Notes: generated by a model not told the origin, from the sequence alone. A DNA stretch of 64,000 nucleotides from Xanthomonas indica (GCF_040529045.1 NZ_CP131914.1:852501-916500), one strand, 5' to 3'. Positions 16,579 through 25,932 are shown, numbered from the stretch's first letter. Numbers and translations: made by a program.

Positions 16579-17757
16579 TCAGTGGCCGTGCTCGACGTCG
16601 CCCTTGGCCAGTTCGGCCTTGAGCAGGAAGGCATTGCGGCCGGCGATGCGTTCGCTGCCGCGCAACCCGTCGAGGATCTCGAGGCGATCGCCCGCCCGGC
16701 GCCCGGTCAGCACCGGCTGCGCGCGGAAGCCCTCGGCAACGGCGACGAACACCGCGCTGCGTCCCTCCACCGTCTGCACCGCGTCGGCCGGCACGCTCAG
16801 CGCGGTGTCCTGGCCCTCGGTGACGACCACGGCCGACACCGGCGACCCCGCCGGCGGCACCGGCGCGGCGACCGGCATCGCACGGATCACCGCGGCGCCG
16901 CCCGGCGCGCGCAGGTCGGCGGTCGCCGCGGTGACCGCGGCGGCAAAGGTGCCGCCCGGCGCGCTCACCTCCAGCGTCGTCCCCGGCGCGACCTGCGCGG
17001 CCAGTGCCGGCGGCGCGGCGAACACCAGTTCGTTCATCGCCGGATCGGTGACCTCGGCCACCACGCTGCCGGCCGCGACCACGCTGCCGGGGGTGACCTG
17101 CACGCTGCCGACTCGCCCGTCCAGCGGGCTGACGATGCGCACGCGGCCGCTGGCGTCGGGCGCGCCGTTGGCGGCGGCCTGCGCCTGCGCCGCCGCGGCC
17201 TGCGCGCGTGCCGCCACGGCCCGCGCGTGCGAGCGTTCCAATTCCTGGCGGGCGACAACGCCCTGCGCGACCAGCGCCTGGTCGCGCGCATGCGCCAGCC
17301 GCGCGGCCTCGGCCTCGGCGCCGGCGGCCAGCGCATTGGCCCGGAACACCGCGGCCTCGCCGCTGACCACGATCGCCAGCGGCTGCCCGCGGCGCACCAT
17401 GCTGCCGGGCGCGACCAGCACGCGCTCGACGCGGCCGGTGATGCTCGCCGCCACCGCGGCGCGCGCGCCCACCGCCGGTTCGACCCGGCCCGCCAGACGG
17501 GTCGAGGCACCGCCGCCGCGGCCAACCGCGACCACCTCGATGCCGGACGCGGCGCGTTGCTGCGGGGTCAGCCGCACCGTGTCGCCGGCATCGGCGGCGG
17601 ACATCGCCGCAGGCTCGGGCGCATCCTGCCGGCGCTCGGCGCCATGGCCGTGCGCCTCGTCGGTCGCCGGGGCGGCCTGCTTGTCGCCGGCGCAGGCGGC
17701 CAGCAGGAGGGCCAGCAGCAGGCTGCCGGCACGGAAGAGTGGGCGGGACAGGTTCAT
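16579..17757 (-). CDS. RND efflux periplasmic adaptor (CzcB/CusB type lipoprotein)
   Basis: 392 residues. The N-terminus LLLALLLAACAGDK has a lipobox, so the protein is probably a lipoprotein. A His-rich HGHG stretch follows (about residues 36-39), then a barrel-sandwich hybrid (ASITGRVERVLVAPGS ... SPLDGRVGSVQVTPGS) around an Ala/Gln-rich hairpin, then beta-barrel domains; the C-terminus ends VEHGH. It links the inner-membrane pump to the TolC-like channel. It overlaps the TolC gene by 4 nt and lies 10 nt before the pump gene. Confidence 0.92.
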   Translation of the reverse strand: MNLSRPLFRAGSLLLALLLAACAGDKQAAPATDEAHGHGAERRQDAPEPAAMSAADAGDTVRLTPQQRAASGIEVVAVGRGGGASTRLAGRVEPAVGARAAVAASITGRVERVLVAPGSMVRRGQPLAIVVSGEAAVFRANALAAGAEAEAARLAHARDQALVAQGVVARQELERSHARAVAARAQAAAAQAQAAANGAPDASGRVRIVSPLDGRVGSVQVTPGSVVAAGSVVAEVTDPAMNELVFAAPPALAAQVAPGTTLEVSAPGGTFAAAVTAATADLRAPGGAAVIRAMPVAAPVPPAGSPVSAVVVTEGQDTALSVPADAVQTVEGRSAVFVAVAEGFRAQPVLTGRRAGDRLEILDGLRGSERIAGRNAFLLKAELAKGDVEHGH

Positions 17758-19007
17758 TGGGCCTCCATGAACGGCGCGCGCCCTTCCAGGCGGGCCAGTT
17801 CGATTTCTGCCGTGACCCGCGCCAGGCGGGCATCCACGGCAATGCCGCGGGCGGCGATGAGCGCGGCACGGGTGCTGCGCAGTTCCAGTTGTGCGATGCG
17901 TCCGGCATCGAAGCCGATGCGGGCCAGGCGATAGGCCTCCTCCGCGGCCGCCACGCCGTCGTCGGCCGCGCGTGTGCGGCTGCCGGCGGCCTTCAGCGTG
18001 GCCAGCGCCGCCAGACGGTCGGCGGCGCTGGCGCGCCGTTGCTGGTCCAGCCGCGCCTCGGCCGCGCGCCGTTCGGCGCTGGCGGCACGGATGCCGCCGC
18101 GGTTGCGGTCGAACAGCGGCACGCTGAGGCTGACGCCGAGCGTGTAGGCGTGGGCGCGGTCTTCGCGGAAGTGTGTCTGCGCGGCGGTCAGGCTCAGGTC
18201 GGGCAGGGCGCGCTTGCGCTCCACCTCGACCAGACGCGCAGCGGCCTCGGCCTCGGCGCTGGCGATGCGCACCGGCAGTGCCGCCACCTCACGCGCGCGC
18301 GGCAACGGCGGCGCGCGGTCGAGCAGGCCGGCGTCGATGGACTGCACCGGCGTCTCCAGCAGGGCGATGGCGGCCAGGCGCGCCAGCGCCGCGTCGCGGA
18401 ATGCCTGCGCCTCGTCCAGCGCGGCGCTGGCATCGGCCACCTCGCTGCGCGCCTGCACCGCGCGCAGCTGCGGCTCGCGGCCCTGCGCGACCATCGCGGC
18501 CATGGCCGCCGCATCGGCGCGGGTCAGCGCCAGCGCCTGGTCGGCCAGGGCGGCGCGGCGCAACGTGGCCTCCGCCTGCGCATAGGCCAGCGCCAGCTCG
18601 CCGGCGGCATCGCTGCGGTGCTGCGCGCCACGCATGGCGGCCGCATCGGCGTCGGCGCGGGCCGCGCGGATGCGTGCGCCGCGCTGGCCCCACAGTTCCA
18701 GCGGTTGCGACAGGGTGAGCGAGATCTCGGCCCGGCCGGTGCCGGCATAGGTGCCGCTGCCCCAGGCGTTTTCGCTGGACCAGGACAGCGCCGGGTTGGG
18801 CAGCGCCCGGGCCTGCTCGGCGCGCGCATCGGCGGCCTCGGCCAGGGCCGCGCCGACGCGGGCGCCAGGCAACTGGTCAAGCCGTTCGAGCAAGGTGTCG
18901 TAGGAAGGAGCGGTCTGCGCCATCGCCAGCGTGGCCGGGGCCAGGCCCAGCAGCACGGCGACGACCCGCCCGGCCGCGCGCGGCGGCCGACGTGTCGGAG
19001 TCGACAT
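17754..19007 (-). CDS. TolC-family outer-membrane channel (CzcC/CusC type)
   Basis: 417 residues with a signal peptide (about 1-31, ending LAMAQ). Two Ala/Arg/Glu-rich helical repeats with ARALPNPALSWSSEN and RKRALPDLSLTAAQTHF are the internally duplicated TolC motif (NP / PDLS). It forms the outer-membrane exit duct. It overlaps the adaptor gene by 4 nt and follows the small His-rich gene by 56 nt, so the order of transcription is small protein, channel, adaptor, pump. Confidence 0.9.
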   Translation of the reverse strand: MSTPTRRPPRAAGRVVAVLLGLAPATLAMAQTAPSYDTLLERLDQLPGARVGAALAEAADARAEQARALPNPALSWSSENAWGSGTYAGTGRAEISLTLSQPLELWGQRGARIRAARADADAAAMRGAQHRSDAAGELALAYAQAEATLRRAALADQALALTRADAAAMAAMVAQGREPQLRAVQARSEVADASAALDEAQAFRDAALARLAAIALLETPVQSIDAGLLDRAPPLPRAREVAALPVRIASAEAEAAARLVEVERKRALPDLSLTAAQTHFREDRAHAYTLGVSLSVPLFDRNRGGIRAASAERRAAEARLDQQRRASAADRLAALATLKAAGSRTRAADDGVAAAEEAYRLARIGFDAGRIAQLELRSTRAALIAARGIAVDARLARVTAEIELARLEGRAPFMEAQ

Positions 19008-19063
19008 GAAGAAATTCCAGAGGTGAGGAAAACGGAAACCCGCGATCGCGGGACACGCTCAAC

Positions 19064-19402
19064 TCACGCTCTGGGCGGGCGCTTCAATCCGTCCTGGACG
19101 ACGCCCGCAGGGGAAGCGTCGGTGGCCTGCATCCAGCGCGCCGGTCGCGGCGCGCCGAACACGGCGAGGGCGCTCGCCGGCAGGCTCAGATTCGAGTGGT
19201 GGCAATGATTGTGGCTGCAGCTGCCGGCGAGCTTGCCGTCGCTGTCGTCGCCATCGGCATGCGCCGCGGCGGGCGTGTGCACGGCGTCCGCGGACTCCGG
19301 CTCCAGCGCGCAGGCCAGCGCATCGGCCACCGGCACGACCACGAACGCCGCCAGCAGCAGCATCAGCAGGGAGGTACGCAGTGGTCGGAACAGGCGGCGC
19401 AT
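19064..19402 (-). CDS. Small His-rich secreted protein, CzcI-like
   Basis: 112 residues with a signal sequence (about 10-32, LLMLLLAAFVVVPVADALA). A cluster CSHNHCHHSN near residue 63 and scattered His/Asp could bind metal. A small protein of this kind heads many czc-type operons (CzcI), where it is thought to modulate metal response. Similarity is in position, size and composition; I cannot claim sequence homology. On the minus strand a TATTGT -10-like sequence lies about 35 nt upstream. Confidence 0.65.
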   Translation of the reverse strand: MRRLFRPLRTSLLMLLLAAFVVVPVADALACALEPESADAVHTPAAAHADGDDSDGKLAGSCSHNHCHHSNLSLPASALAVFGAPRPARWMQATDASPAGVVQDGLKRPPRA

Positions 19403-19500
19403 GACCCGAGCAGGCTAGCAAGCGGATTCCGGCGGATACAATAGCAACGCCCGCCGCGTCCGTCGGCCAGGGCTGCGCGGCGCCCGGCCCTGTGGACAAC

Positions 19501-19529
19501 TTGCACAAGCCTTTGATCGCCTGCATAAT
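19501..19529 (+). promoter_or_regulatory. Sigma70 promoter of rpmB-rpmG
   Basis: TTGCAC (19501-19506) and CATAAT (19524-19529) are separated by exactly 17 nt, close to the TTGACA-17-TATAAT consensus. Transcription would start near 19536, giving a leader of about 160 nt before rpmB. Confidence 0.75.
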
Positions 19530-19698
19530 GCGCGGCTCGCTGTGCCCGACGAGGTCGGGGCCGGCGGCCGGATGCGCGATCTCCGGCCGGCCTTTCCCAG
19601 CGTAACCGTTTGATTTCCCACGTCGCGTGGTGGCCGCAGGGCTGCCGGGGCCGCCGTCTCCCAGGCTATGGGCGACCAAACTACTATCGAGGTGCGCA

Positions 19699-19935
19699 AT
19701 GTCCCGCGTATGCCAAGTGTCCGGCAAGCGTGTGCAGACGGGTAACAACGTCTCCCACGCCAACAACAAGACCCGCCGTCGTTTCCTGCCCAACCTGCAC
19801 GAGCGCCGCTTCTGGGTCGCCAGCGAGAACCGCTGGGTCAAGCTGAAGGTTTCCGCGCACGCGCTGCGCACCATCGACAAGAACGGCATCGACACCGTTC
19901 TGGCTGAGCTGCGTGCGCGCGGCGAAAAGGTCTGA
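19699..19935 (+). CDS. rpmB: 50S ribosomal protein L28
   Basis: 78 residues, the normal length. Starts [20 protein letters not shown] and carries the family features [16 protein letters not shown] and [16 protein letters not shown]28 binds 23S rRNA in the large subunit. The start at 19699 follows the conserved N-terminus; a longer in-frame start at 19627 is not supported. rpmG follows by 13 nt, the usual rpmBG operon. Confidence 0.97.
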   Translation: MSRVCQVSGKRVQTGNNVSHANNKTRRRFLPNLHERRFWVASENRWVKLKVSAHALRTIDKNGIDTVLAELRARGEKV

Positions 19936-19948
19936 GGAGTAGAGCATC

Positions 19949-20113
19949 ATGGCAGGCAAGCGCGATAAGGTCCGTATGATTTCCTCGGCCGGTACCGGCC
20001 ACTTCTACACCACGGACAAGAACAAGAAGAACACCCCGGGGAAGATGGAATTCCTCAAGTACGATCCGGTCGTGCGCAAGCACGTCCTGTACAAGGAAGG
20101 CAAGATCAAGTGA
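19949..20113 (+). CDS. rpmG: 50S ribosomal protein L33
   Basis: 54 residues: starts [20 protein letters not shown], continues with [19 protein letters not shown] and ends KEGKIK. It lacks the CxxC pairs, so it is the zinc-independent form of L33. Its ribosome-binding site is GAGGAG upstream of the ATG. It ends 37 nt before the operon terminator. Confidence 0.97.
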   Translation: MAGKRDKVRMISSAGTGHFYTTDKNKKNTPGKMEFLKYDPVVRKHVLYKEGKIK

Positions 20114-20150
20114 TCGGCTGATCCTCGGATCGCCGCTCACGCTGGACACC

Positions 20151-20173
20151 GAACCCGCCGCAAGGCGGGTTTC
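20151..20173 (+). terminator. Terminator of rpmB-rpmG
   Basis: gaacccgcc pairs with ggcgggtttc across a gcaa tetraloop, ending in TTTC. It follows rpmG by 37 nt. Confidence 0.7.
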
Positions 20174-20272
20174 GTGCGTCTGGGGAACGGAAAACCCCGC
20201 CGCCGATGCGGCCATGGTTGCGTTTGCCGGCGCAGTCCGCAGAATCGGGCGACCTGGGTTGCGAGGATCGCG

Positions 20273-21691
20273 ATGCTGCCGGTCTGGTTGGAAGGCACGT
20301 GGCTGCTGGCGCTGGACTGGTTGATCCGGCTGGTGGCGCTGTTGTGGATCCCCACCCGCACCACGCCCGGCGCGGCGCGCAGCTGGCTGTTGCTGGTGGG
20401 CTTCGTGCCGTTGTTGGGATTGCCGCTGTACCTGTTGCTCGGCCATCCCTGGCTGTCACGCGAGCGCATCCGCCGCCAGGCGCTGGCCTCGCAGGTGATC
20501 CGCGAGCAGCAGGTGCCGCTGACCGCGCTGCGCTGGGCGCCGCCGGCCGACACCGTGGTCGCCGAAGTGGTGCCGCTGGTCGAGCGCCAGGGCGATTTCA
20601 TGCCGACCCATGGCAACAGCGTCGAGCTGCTCGATCGCTATGCGCCCTCGCTGCAGGCGCTGATCGACGACATCGATGCGGCGGTCGAGCGCGTGCACCT
20701 GCTGTACTACCTGATGTTCGACGACGCGGTCGGCGATGCGGTGAGCGCCGCCTTGCTGCGCGCCGCCGCGCGCGGCGTGCGCTGCCGGCTCCTGCTGGAT
20801 GCGCGCGGCGGCCGCCGCGGCCTGCGCCGTTACCGCAAGCGCCTGCATGCGGCCGGGGTCGAGGTGCAGGCCTTGTTGCCGGGCGGGCTGCGCTGGCGCC
20901 GCAGCGGCCGCATGGACCTGCGCAACCACCGCAAGATCGCGGTGATCGACAACCGCGTCGGCTACATCGGCTCGCAGAACCTGGCCGAGCCGCAGTTCGT
21001 CCCCGGCCATCCCAACCGCGAACTGGTGGCGCGGGTGCAGGGGCCGGTGGTGGCGCATCTGGAAGCGGTGTTCGCCAGCGACTGGTTCATCGAGACCGGG
21101 CAGCGCCTGAGCGTGGTCGCGCCCGCCTCCATCCACGGTGGCGGCGTCGCCGCGCAGCTGCTGCCCAGCGGGCCGGCGTACCCGTTCGAGAATGCGCGCG
21201 ACACCGTCAACGCGCTCGTCCATCTGGCGCGGCGGCGCATCGTCATGGTCACGCCGTACTTCGTGCCGGACGAGGCCACGCTCAGCGCGCTGCGCATCGC
21301 CGCGCTGTCCGGGGTGGACGTGCAACTGATCCTGTCCGAGAGCAACAACCAGCGGCTCACCGCCTGGGCGCAGGAGGCCTACTACGACGAACTGCTGCGC
21401 AGCGGAGTCAAGATCGCGCTGTATCGGCCGTGCTTCCTGCACGCCAAGCATCTGAGCGTGGACGAAGGCATCGCCCTGGTCGGCTCGATCAACCTGGACA
21501 TCCGCTCGTTCGCGTTGAACGCCGAGGTCGGCATGCTGTGCTACAGCGCCGCGGTGGTGCAGCGGCTGCGCGCGGTGGAGGCCGATTACCTGGCCGATGC
21601 GCGGGTGCTGACGCTGCAGGACTGGCGCAAGCGGCCGGCCTGGCGACGCAGCCGCGAAGGCATCGCCCGCCTCGCCGATGCCCTGATGTGA
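20273..21691 (+). CDS. Cardiolipin synthase (ClsA-type, phospholipase D family)
   Basis: 472 residues. The ATG at 20273 follows a GAGGA ribosome site; upstream in-frame starts lie in an unrelated sequence. Two N-terminal membrane helices (about 8-28 and 38-58) precede two HKD motifs: NHRKIAVIDNRVGYIGSQN (about residue 218) and HAKHLSVDEGIALVGSINLD (about 390). It condenses phosphatidyl groups to cardiolipin in the inner membrane. A second, ClsB-like gene is at 29618, so the genome has at least two. Confidence 0.93.
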   Translation: MLPVWLEGTWLLALDWLIRLVALLWIPTRTTPGAARSWLLLVGFVPLLGLPLYLLLGHPWLSRERIRRQALASQVIREQQVPLTALRWAPPADTVVAEVVPLVERQGDFMPTHGNSVELLDRYAPSLQALIDDIDAAVERVHLLYYLMFDDAVGDAVSAALLRAAARGVRCRLLLDARGGRRGLRRYRKRLHAAGVEVQALLPGGLRWRRSGRMDLRNHRKIAVIDNRVGYIGSQNLAEPQFVPGHPNRELVARVQGPVVAHLEAVFASDWFIETGQRLSVVAPASIHGGGVAAQLLPSGPAYPFENARDTVNALVHLARRRIVMVTPYFVPDEATLSALRIAALSGVDVQLILSESNNQRLTAWAQEAYYDELLRSGVKIALYRPCFLHAKHLSVDEGIALVGSINLDIRSFALNAEVGMLCYSAAVVQRLRAVEADYLADARVLTLQDWRKRPAWRRSREGIARLADALM

Positions 21692-21790
21692 CGCATGCCG
21701 ATGACAGGCGCATGACGCGCTCATGCGCGATCGGTGCCGGCACATGCGCGACGGTTCTCAGCCGCGGACCGGGTCGGTGGGGGCTTCCCT

Positions 21791-21796
21791 TACAAT
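21791..21796 (+). promoter_or_regulatory. -10 element of the FAD-oxidoreductase gene (leaderless configuration)
   Basis: TACAAT lies exactly 6 nt before the ATG at 21803. No Shine-Dalgarno is seen, which fits a leaderless mRNA. Confidence 0.5.
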
Positions 21797-21802
21797 CGCG
21801 GC

Positions 21803-23230
21803 ATGAGTGAGCTTGTCCCCAGCGACCCGGTCGAGGACGACTGCGACATCGCCATCGTCGGCGGCGGCGCGGCCGGCGTGCTGGTCGCCTTGCAGCTGCT
21901 GCGCCACGCCGACACCGCGCTGCGCGTGCAACTGATCGAATCGCAGCCGGCGCTGGCGCAGGGCGTGGCCTATGCGACGCCCTGCGCCGAGCACCTGTTG
22001 AACGTGACCGCCGGCCGTATGAGCGCCTTCGCCGAGGCGCCCGACGATTTCCTCGACTGGCTGCAGCAGCAAGCGCTGTATCCGCAGCTGTCGCGCGCGG
22101 CGCTGGCCGACGCCTACGTGCAGCGCCGCCATTACGCCGCCTACCTGCGCGCGCGGCTGCAGCAGGCGCAGGCCGCCGGGCCGGCGCGCCTGCAATGGCG
22201 ACAGGCGCGCGTGCTGGCGCTGCACCCGCAGCCGACCGGCGGGCAACGCCTGCAGTTGCACGACGGTGCCCACCTGCACGCCGGTGCCACCGTGCTGGCG
22301 CTGGGCAACAGCCTGCGTCCGCTGCCGGCGCGCGGTGCCCCCAGTCTCGACGCGCCGTCGCGGATCGAGGCCTGGGACTACGCGCAGTTGCAGGCGATTC
22401 CGCGCGAGGCGACGGTGTGCATCGTCGGCTCCGGCCTGAGCATGGCCGACAGCGTGCTGACCCTGCTGGCCAATGCGCACCGTGGCCCGGTGCACGTGGT
22501 CTCGCGGCACGCGTTGCTGCCGTTGCCGCACGCCGCGCATGGCGCGCCGGCCGACTTCGATGCGCAGGCGCTGCTGGCGCTGCCGCTGCGCCAGCGCGTG
22601 CGCGCGCTGCGCCGCCACGCCGCCGCGGCGCAGGCGCAGGGCCAGAACTGGCAGAGCGTGATGGACCGGGTGCGGCCGCTGAGCCAGGCACTGTGGCAAT
22701 CGCTGTCGGTCGCCGAGCAGCGCCGGTTCCTGCGCCACGTGGTGCGCTACTGGGACGTGCACCGGCATCGCATCGCCGAACCGGTGTTCGCGCAACTGCA
22801 GGCGATGCGCCGGGTCGGCCAGCTGCGCCTGCACCGTGCGCGGCTGGACACGGTGTTCCCGGTCGGCGCCTGCGTGCAGGTCAACGGCATGGGCGCCGAC
22901 GGTGCGCCGTTGCAGCTCGACGCGCACTGCGTGATCAATGCCACCGGCGTGGAACTGCGCGCGCAGACCATGCGCAATCCGCTGCTGCACCAGTTGCTGG
23001 GCTGTGGCCATGCGCAGCCGGGGCCGCACGGCATCGGCGTGGGCAGCGCCGCCGACGGTGCGCTGCTCGACGCCGATGGCCACGCCACGCCGCGCATCCG
23101 CGTGCTCGGCAGCCTGCGCATCGGCAGCCTGTGGGAAAGCCTGGCGATCCCCGAGCTGCGGGTGCAGGCGCAGCAGACCGCGCAGGCGCTGCTGGCGCTG
23201 GACGTGTCGGCCCGCGTCGCGACGCACTGA
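21803..23230 (+). CDS. FAD/NAD(P)-binding protein (FAD_NAD_binding_9 type)
   Basis: 475 residues. The dinucleotide fold is IAIVGGGAAGVLVALQLL (residues about 15-32); EHLLNVTAGRMSAFAEAPDDF is typical of this family; a second nucleotide motif CIVGSGLSMADSVLTLL lies near residue 210; the end has CVINATGVELR. Family members are uncharacterised flavoproteins, sometimes called hydroxyacylglutathione hydrolase-like by mistake. Substrate unknown. The gene converges on the MFS gene with an inverted REP pair between. Confidence 0.8.
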   Translation: MSELVPSDPVEDDCDIAIVGGGAAGVLVALQLLRHADTALRVQLIESQPALAQGVAYATPCAEHLLNVTAGRMSAFAEAPDDFLDWLQQQALYPQLSRAALADAYVQRRHYAAYLRARLQQAQAAGPARLQWRQARVLALHPQPTGGQRLQLHDGAHLHAGATVLALGNSLRPLPARGAPSLDAPSRIEAWDYAQLQAIPREATVCIVGSGLSMADSVLTLLANAHRGPVHVVSRHALLPLPHAAHGAPADFDAQALLALPLRQRVRALRRHAAAAQAQGQNWQSVMDRVRPLSQALWQSLSVAEQRRFLRHVVRYWDVHRHRIAEPVFAQLQAMRRVGQLRLHRARLDTVFPVGACVQVNGMGADGAPLQLDAHCVINATGVELRAQTMRNPLLHQLLGCGHAQPGPHGIGVGSAADGALLDADGHATPRIRVLGSLRIGSLWESLAIPELRVQAQQTAQALLALDVSARVATH

Positions 23231-23331
23231 CCACCGCGGAGCAGGCCTCGCCACGATGCATGTCGGCGCGGCGATGACATCCGAACACCTCGCATCGCTT
23301 TGGTTGCCGCAGCGGACCGACGTGGGACCTC

Positions 23332-23396
23332 GTAGGAGCGGCTTCAGCCGCGACAGGCGTTCCCGGTAACGCCCATCGCGGCTGAAGCCGCTCCTG
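23332..23396. repeat. Inverted REP pair (BIME-like), copy 1
   Basis: gtaggagcggcttcagccgc at the left and its inverse gcggctgaagccgctcctgc at the right enclose about 24 nt (gacaggcgttcccggtaacgcccatc, partly). It lies between the 3' ends of two convergent genes. Near-identical pairs are at 42176 and 49261. Confidence 0.85.
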
Positions 23397-23417
23397 CACG
23401 GGACTTCCCCGCGGGCA

Positions 23418-24935
23418 TCAGAAGCGTTCATCCACCGCGTGCTGCGGCGTGCGCCCGAGCAGCAGGCAGATCGCGATCGCCGCCAGCGCGGTGATCGCCG
23501 CCAGCACCCGGATGAGCGTGCCGAAGGCCGCCGCATAGGCCAGGCGCAGTTGCGTTGCGGACAGCGCACCCTCGTGCATGGAGGCCGACAGATCGCCGGC
23601 GACCAGGCGCTGCGCGGTGTCCGCCAGGGCCGCGTGCGGCAGCAGCGGCGCAACCGCGGCCAGCCGCATCTGCAGCAAGGCCGCCAACAAGGCCGCCACG
23701 CTGGCCAGGGCGATGCCTTCGCCGGCCACGCGCAGGGTGCCGAACAGGCCGGCGGCCATGCCGGCGCGTTCGCTCGGCACCACGCTGACCGACAGCGCAT
23801 CCATCAGGCCCCAGGGCAGGGCGGTGCCGGCGCCGATCAGCAGCAGCGCCGGCAGCGCCTGCGCCGGCGGCCGCGCGCCCAGCCAGCACAGGCCGGCCGC
23901 GGCCGCCGCCAACCCGGCCGCGGACAGCCAGGCCGGGGCGATCCGCTGCGCCAGCACGGCGGCCAGGCTCGGCACCAGCAGCATCGGTGCCGACAGCGCC
24001 AGCAGCGTCAGGCCGGCGCTGGCGGCGGGCGCGCCATCCACACCGATCATGCGCAGCGGCAGCAGCACCAACAACACCACGTAGCTGTAGCAGGTGGCGA
24101 CCGGCAGCAGCTGCACGCCGACGAAGCGCCGGTAGCGGAACAGGCTCAGGTCCAGCAATGGATGCCGGCGGCGCCGTTCGATCCGCACGAAGCCGAGCAG
24201 CAACAGCGCGGCGGCACCGAACAGGGCCAACGTCGCGGCGCTGCTCCAGCCGCTGTGCGGCCCCTGGATCAGGCCGGCGGTGAACAGCGCCAGCGCCGCG
24301 CTGAAGCTCACGGCACCGGCACGGTCGGGCGGACCGGCGGCCGGAGCGCGCGAGGCGGGCAGCCAGCGCGCGGCCAGGGCCCATGCCAGCGCCGCGACCG
24401 CGGCCACGCCGAAAAAGATCGCGCGCCAGCCCAGCCGTTCGCTCAACGCGCCGGCGGCCAGCGGGCCGAACGCCAGGCCGGTGCCGAAGGTGGTGCCGAG
24501 CAGGCTGAACGCACGCGTGCGCGCGGCGCCGGTGTACAGCGGCGCCAGCGCCGCGGTGCCGGCGGCCAGCGCGGCGGCGGCACCGACACCCTGCAGCGCC
24601 CGCCACAGGTCGATCGCCGCGACCGAACCGGCCACCGCCACGCCCAGCGTCGCCAGGGCGAACAGCGCCAGGCCGCCAAGGAACACCCGGCGCCGTCCAT
24701 GCCGATCGGCGAGCGCACCGGCGGCCAGCAGCAGGCTGCCGAAGCTGAGCATGAAGGCGTTGGTGATCCAGGCCAGGGCCAGCGCGCTGCCGCCCAGGGC
24801 CGCGCCGATCGCCGGGGTGGCGATGGCGCCGCCGGAGAAGTTCAGCGGCAGCGCCAGGGCGGCCAGGCACACCGCGGCCAGGGCGGCACCCCGGCGCGGC
24901 AGGGGCGTGGAGGGGGAGGTCGAAGCGGCGGTCAT
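23418..24935 (-). CDS. MFS transporter, DHA2-like drug exporter
   Basis: 505 residues, starting at the ATG at 24935; the longer in-frame start would add 28 residues that overlap the divergent promoter region. About 14 hydrophobic helices and the motif-A loop GALADRHGRRRVFLGG (about residues 69-84) fit a major facilitator, 14-TM DHA2 subtype. It probably exports a small hydrophobic compound by proton exchange. The LysR gene is divergent, 115 nt away, and probably controls it. Confidence 0.85.
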   Translation of the reverse strand: MTAASTSPSTPLPRRGAALAAVCLAALALPLNFSGGAIATPAIGAALGGSALALAWITNAFMLSFGSLLLAAGALADRHGRRRVFLGGLALFALATLGVAVAGSVAAIDLWRALQGVGAAAALAAGTAALAPLYTGAARTRAFSLLGTTFGTGLAFGPLAAGALSERLGWRAIFFGVAAVAALAWALAARWLPASRAPAAGPPDRAGAVSFSAALALFTAGLIQGPHSGWSSAATLALFGAAALLLLGFVRIERRRRHPLLDLSLFRYRRFVGVQLLPVATCYSYVVLLVLLPLRMIGVDGAPAASAGLTLLALSAPMLLVPSLAAVLAQRIAPAWLSAAGLAAAAAGLCWLGARPPAQALPALLLIGAGTALPWGLMDALSVSVVPSERAGMAAGLFGTLRVAGEGIALASVAALLAALLQMRLAAVAPLLPHAALADTAQRLVAGDLSASMHEGALSATQLRLAYAAAFGTLIRVLAAITALAAIAICLLLGRTPQHAVDERF

Positions 24936-25038
24936 CGGAGCGACTCGTGTGGCGGATGCCGGAAGGTCACTAGAGATACCGAGGCGGCAATCCGCGAAAA
25001 AGACACTGCTCTTCCACACTTTGCGGAACAGAACGCTC

Positions 25039-25044
25039 TAATAT
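25039..25044 (+). promoter_or_regulatory. -10 element of the LysR gene (leaderless configuration)
   Basis: TAATAT lies 6 nt before the ATG at 25051, with no ribosome-binding site. The 115-nt region 24936-25050 also has to hold the promoter of the divergent MFS gene. Confidence 0.45.
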
Positions 25045-25050
25045 CGCCGC

Positions 25051-25932
25051 ATGGACCGCCTCACCGGCATCGTTGCCTTCGCCCGTGCCGCCGAGCAGCG
25101 CAGTTTTGTCGGTGCCGGCCGCGTGCTCGGCATCTCGGCCTCGGCGGTGGGCAAGAGCGTCGCGGCGCTGGAACGCGAGCTCGGCGTGCGCCTGCTGCAG
25201 CGGACCACCCGGCGCATCGCGCTGACCGCCGAGGGCGCGCTGTTCCTGGAGCATTGCCAGCGCGTGCTGGCCGACCTGCGCGAGGCCGAGGAGGCGCTGG
25301 CGCAGACCCGGCAGGCGCCGCGCGGGCGCCTGCGGGTCGGCCTGCCGACCATCGGCTACCGGTTCCTGGTACCGCTGCTGCCCGAATTCCGCCAGCGCTA
25401 TCCGGACGTGGAGCTGGACCTGGACTTCGACGACCGCGTGGTCGATCTGCTCGAACACGGCCTGGACGCGGTGATCCGCAGCGGCGTGCAGGCCGACTCG
25501 CGGCTGCTGGCGCGGCGGCTGGGACCGTTCCGCTTCTGCCTGTGCGCGGCGCCGGACTACCTGCGCCGCCGCGGCGTGCCGCAGACCCCGGCGGAACTGG
25601 CCGCGCACGATGGCGTGGTGTTCCGCGTTCCCGATACCGGCAAGCCGCAGGACTGGCCGCTGGCCGAATCGGCGCCGCTGCCACCGGCGGTGCTCACCTG
25701 CAACAACATGGAAGCGGTGCGTGCGGCGGCGATCGCCGGCATGGGCATCGCCTGCATGCCGGCGTTCCTGGCCCAGGATGCGCTGGCCGACGGCCGCCTG
25801 CAGTCGGTGCTGGATGCGCACATGGCCGACGGCGGCGCGTTCTTCGTGGTGTGGCCGTCGCGCCGGCAACTGTCGCCGAAGCTGCGCGTGTTCGTGGATT
25901 TCCTCGCCGAACGGCTGTTCCGCACCGATTGA
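25051..25932 (+). CDS. LysR family transcriptional regulator
   Basis: 293 residues. The N-terminal winged helix-turn-helix runs FARAAEQRSFVGAGRVLGISASAVGKSVAALERELGV (in pieces, residues about 9-45) with RLLQRTTRRIALT after it; a substrate-binding domain follows (RLRVGLPTIGYRFLVPLL ... AAAIAGMGIACMPAFL). The inducer is unknown. Its position opposite the MFS gene suggests that it regulates the pump, as in many LysR/exporter pairs. Confidence 0.92.
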   Translation: MDRLTGIVAFARAAEQRSFVGAGRVLGISASAVGKSVAALERELGVRLLQRTTRRIALTAEGALFLEHCQRVLADLREAEEALAQTRQAPRGRLRVGLPTIGYRFLVPLLPEFRQRYPDVELDLDFDDRVVDLLEHGLDAVIRSGVQADSRLLARRLGPFRFCLCAAPDYLRRRGVPQTPAELAAHDGVVFRVPDTGKPQDWPLAESAPLPPAVLTCNNMEAVRAAAIAGMGIACMPAFLAQDALADGRLQSVLDAHMADGGAFFVVWPSRRQLSPKLRVFVDFLAERLFRTD

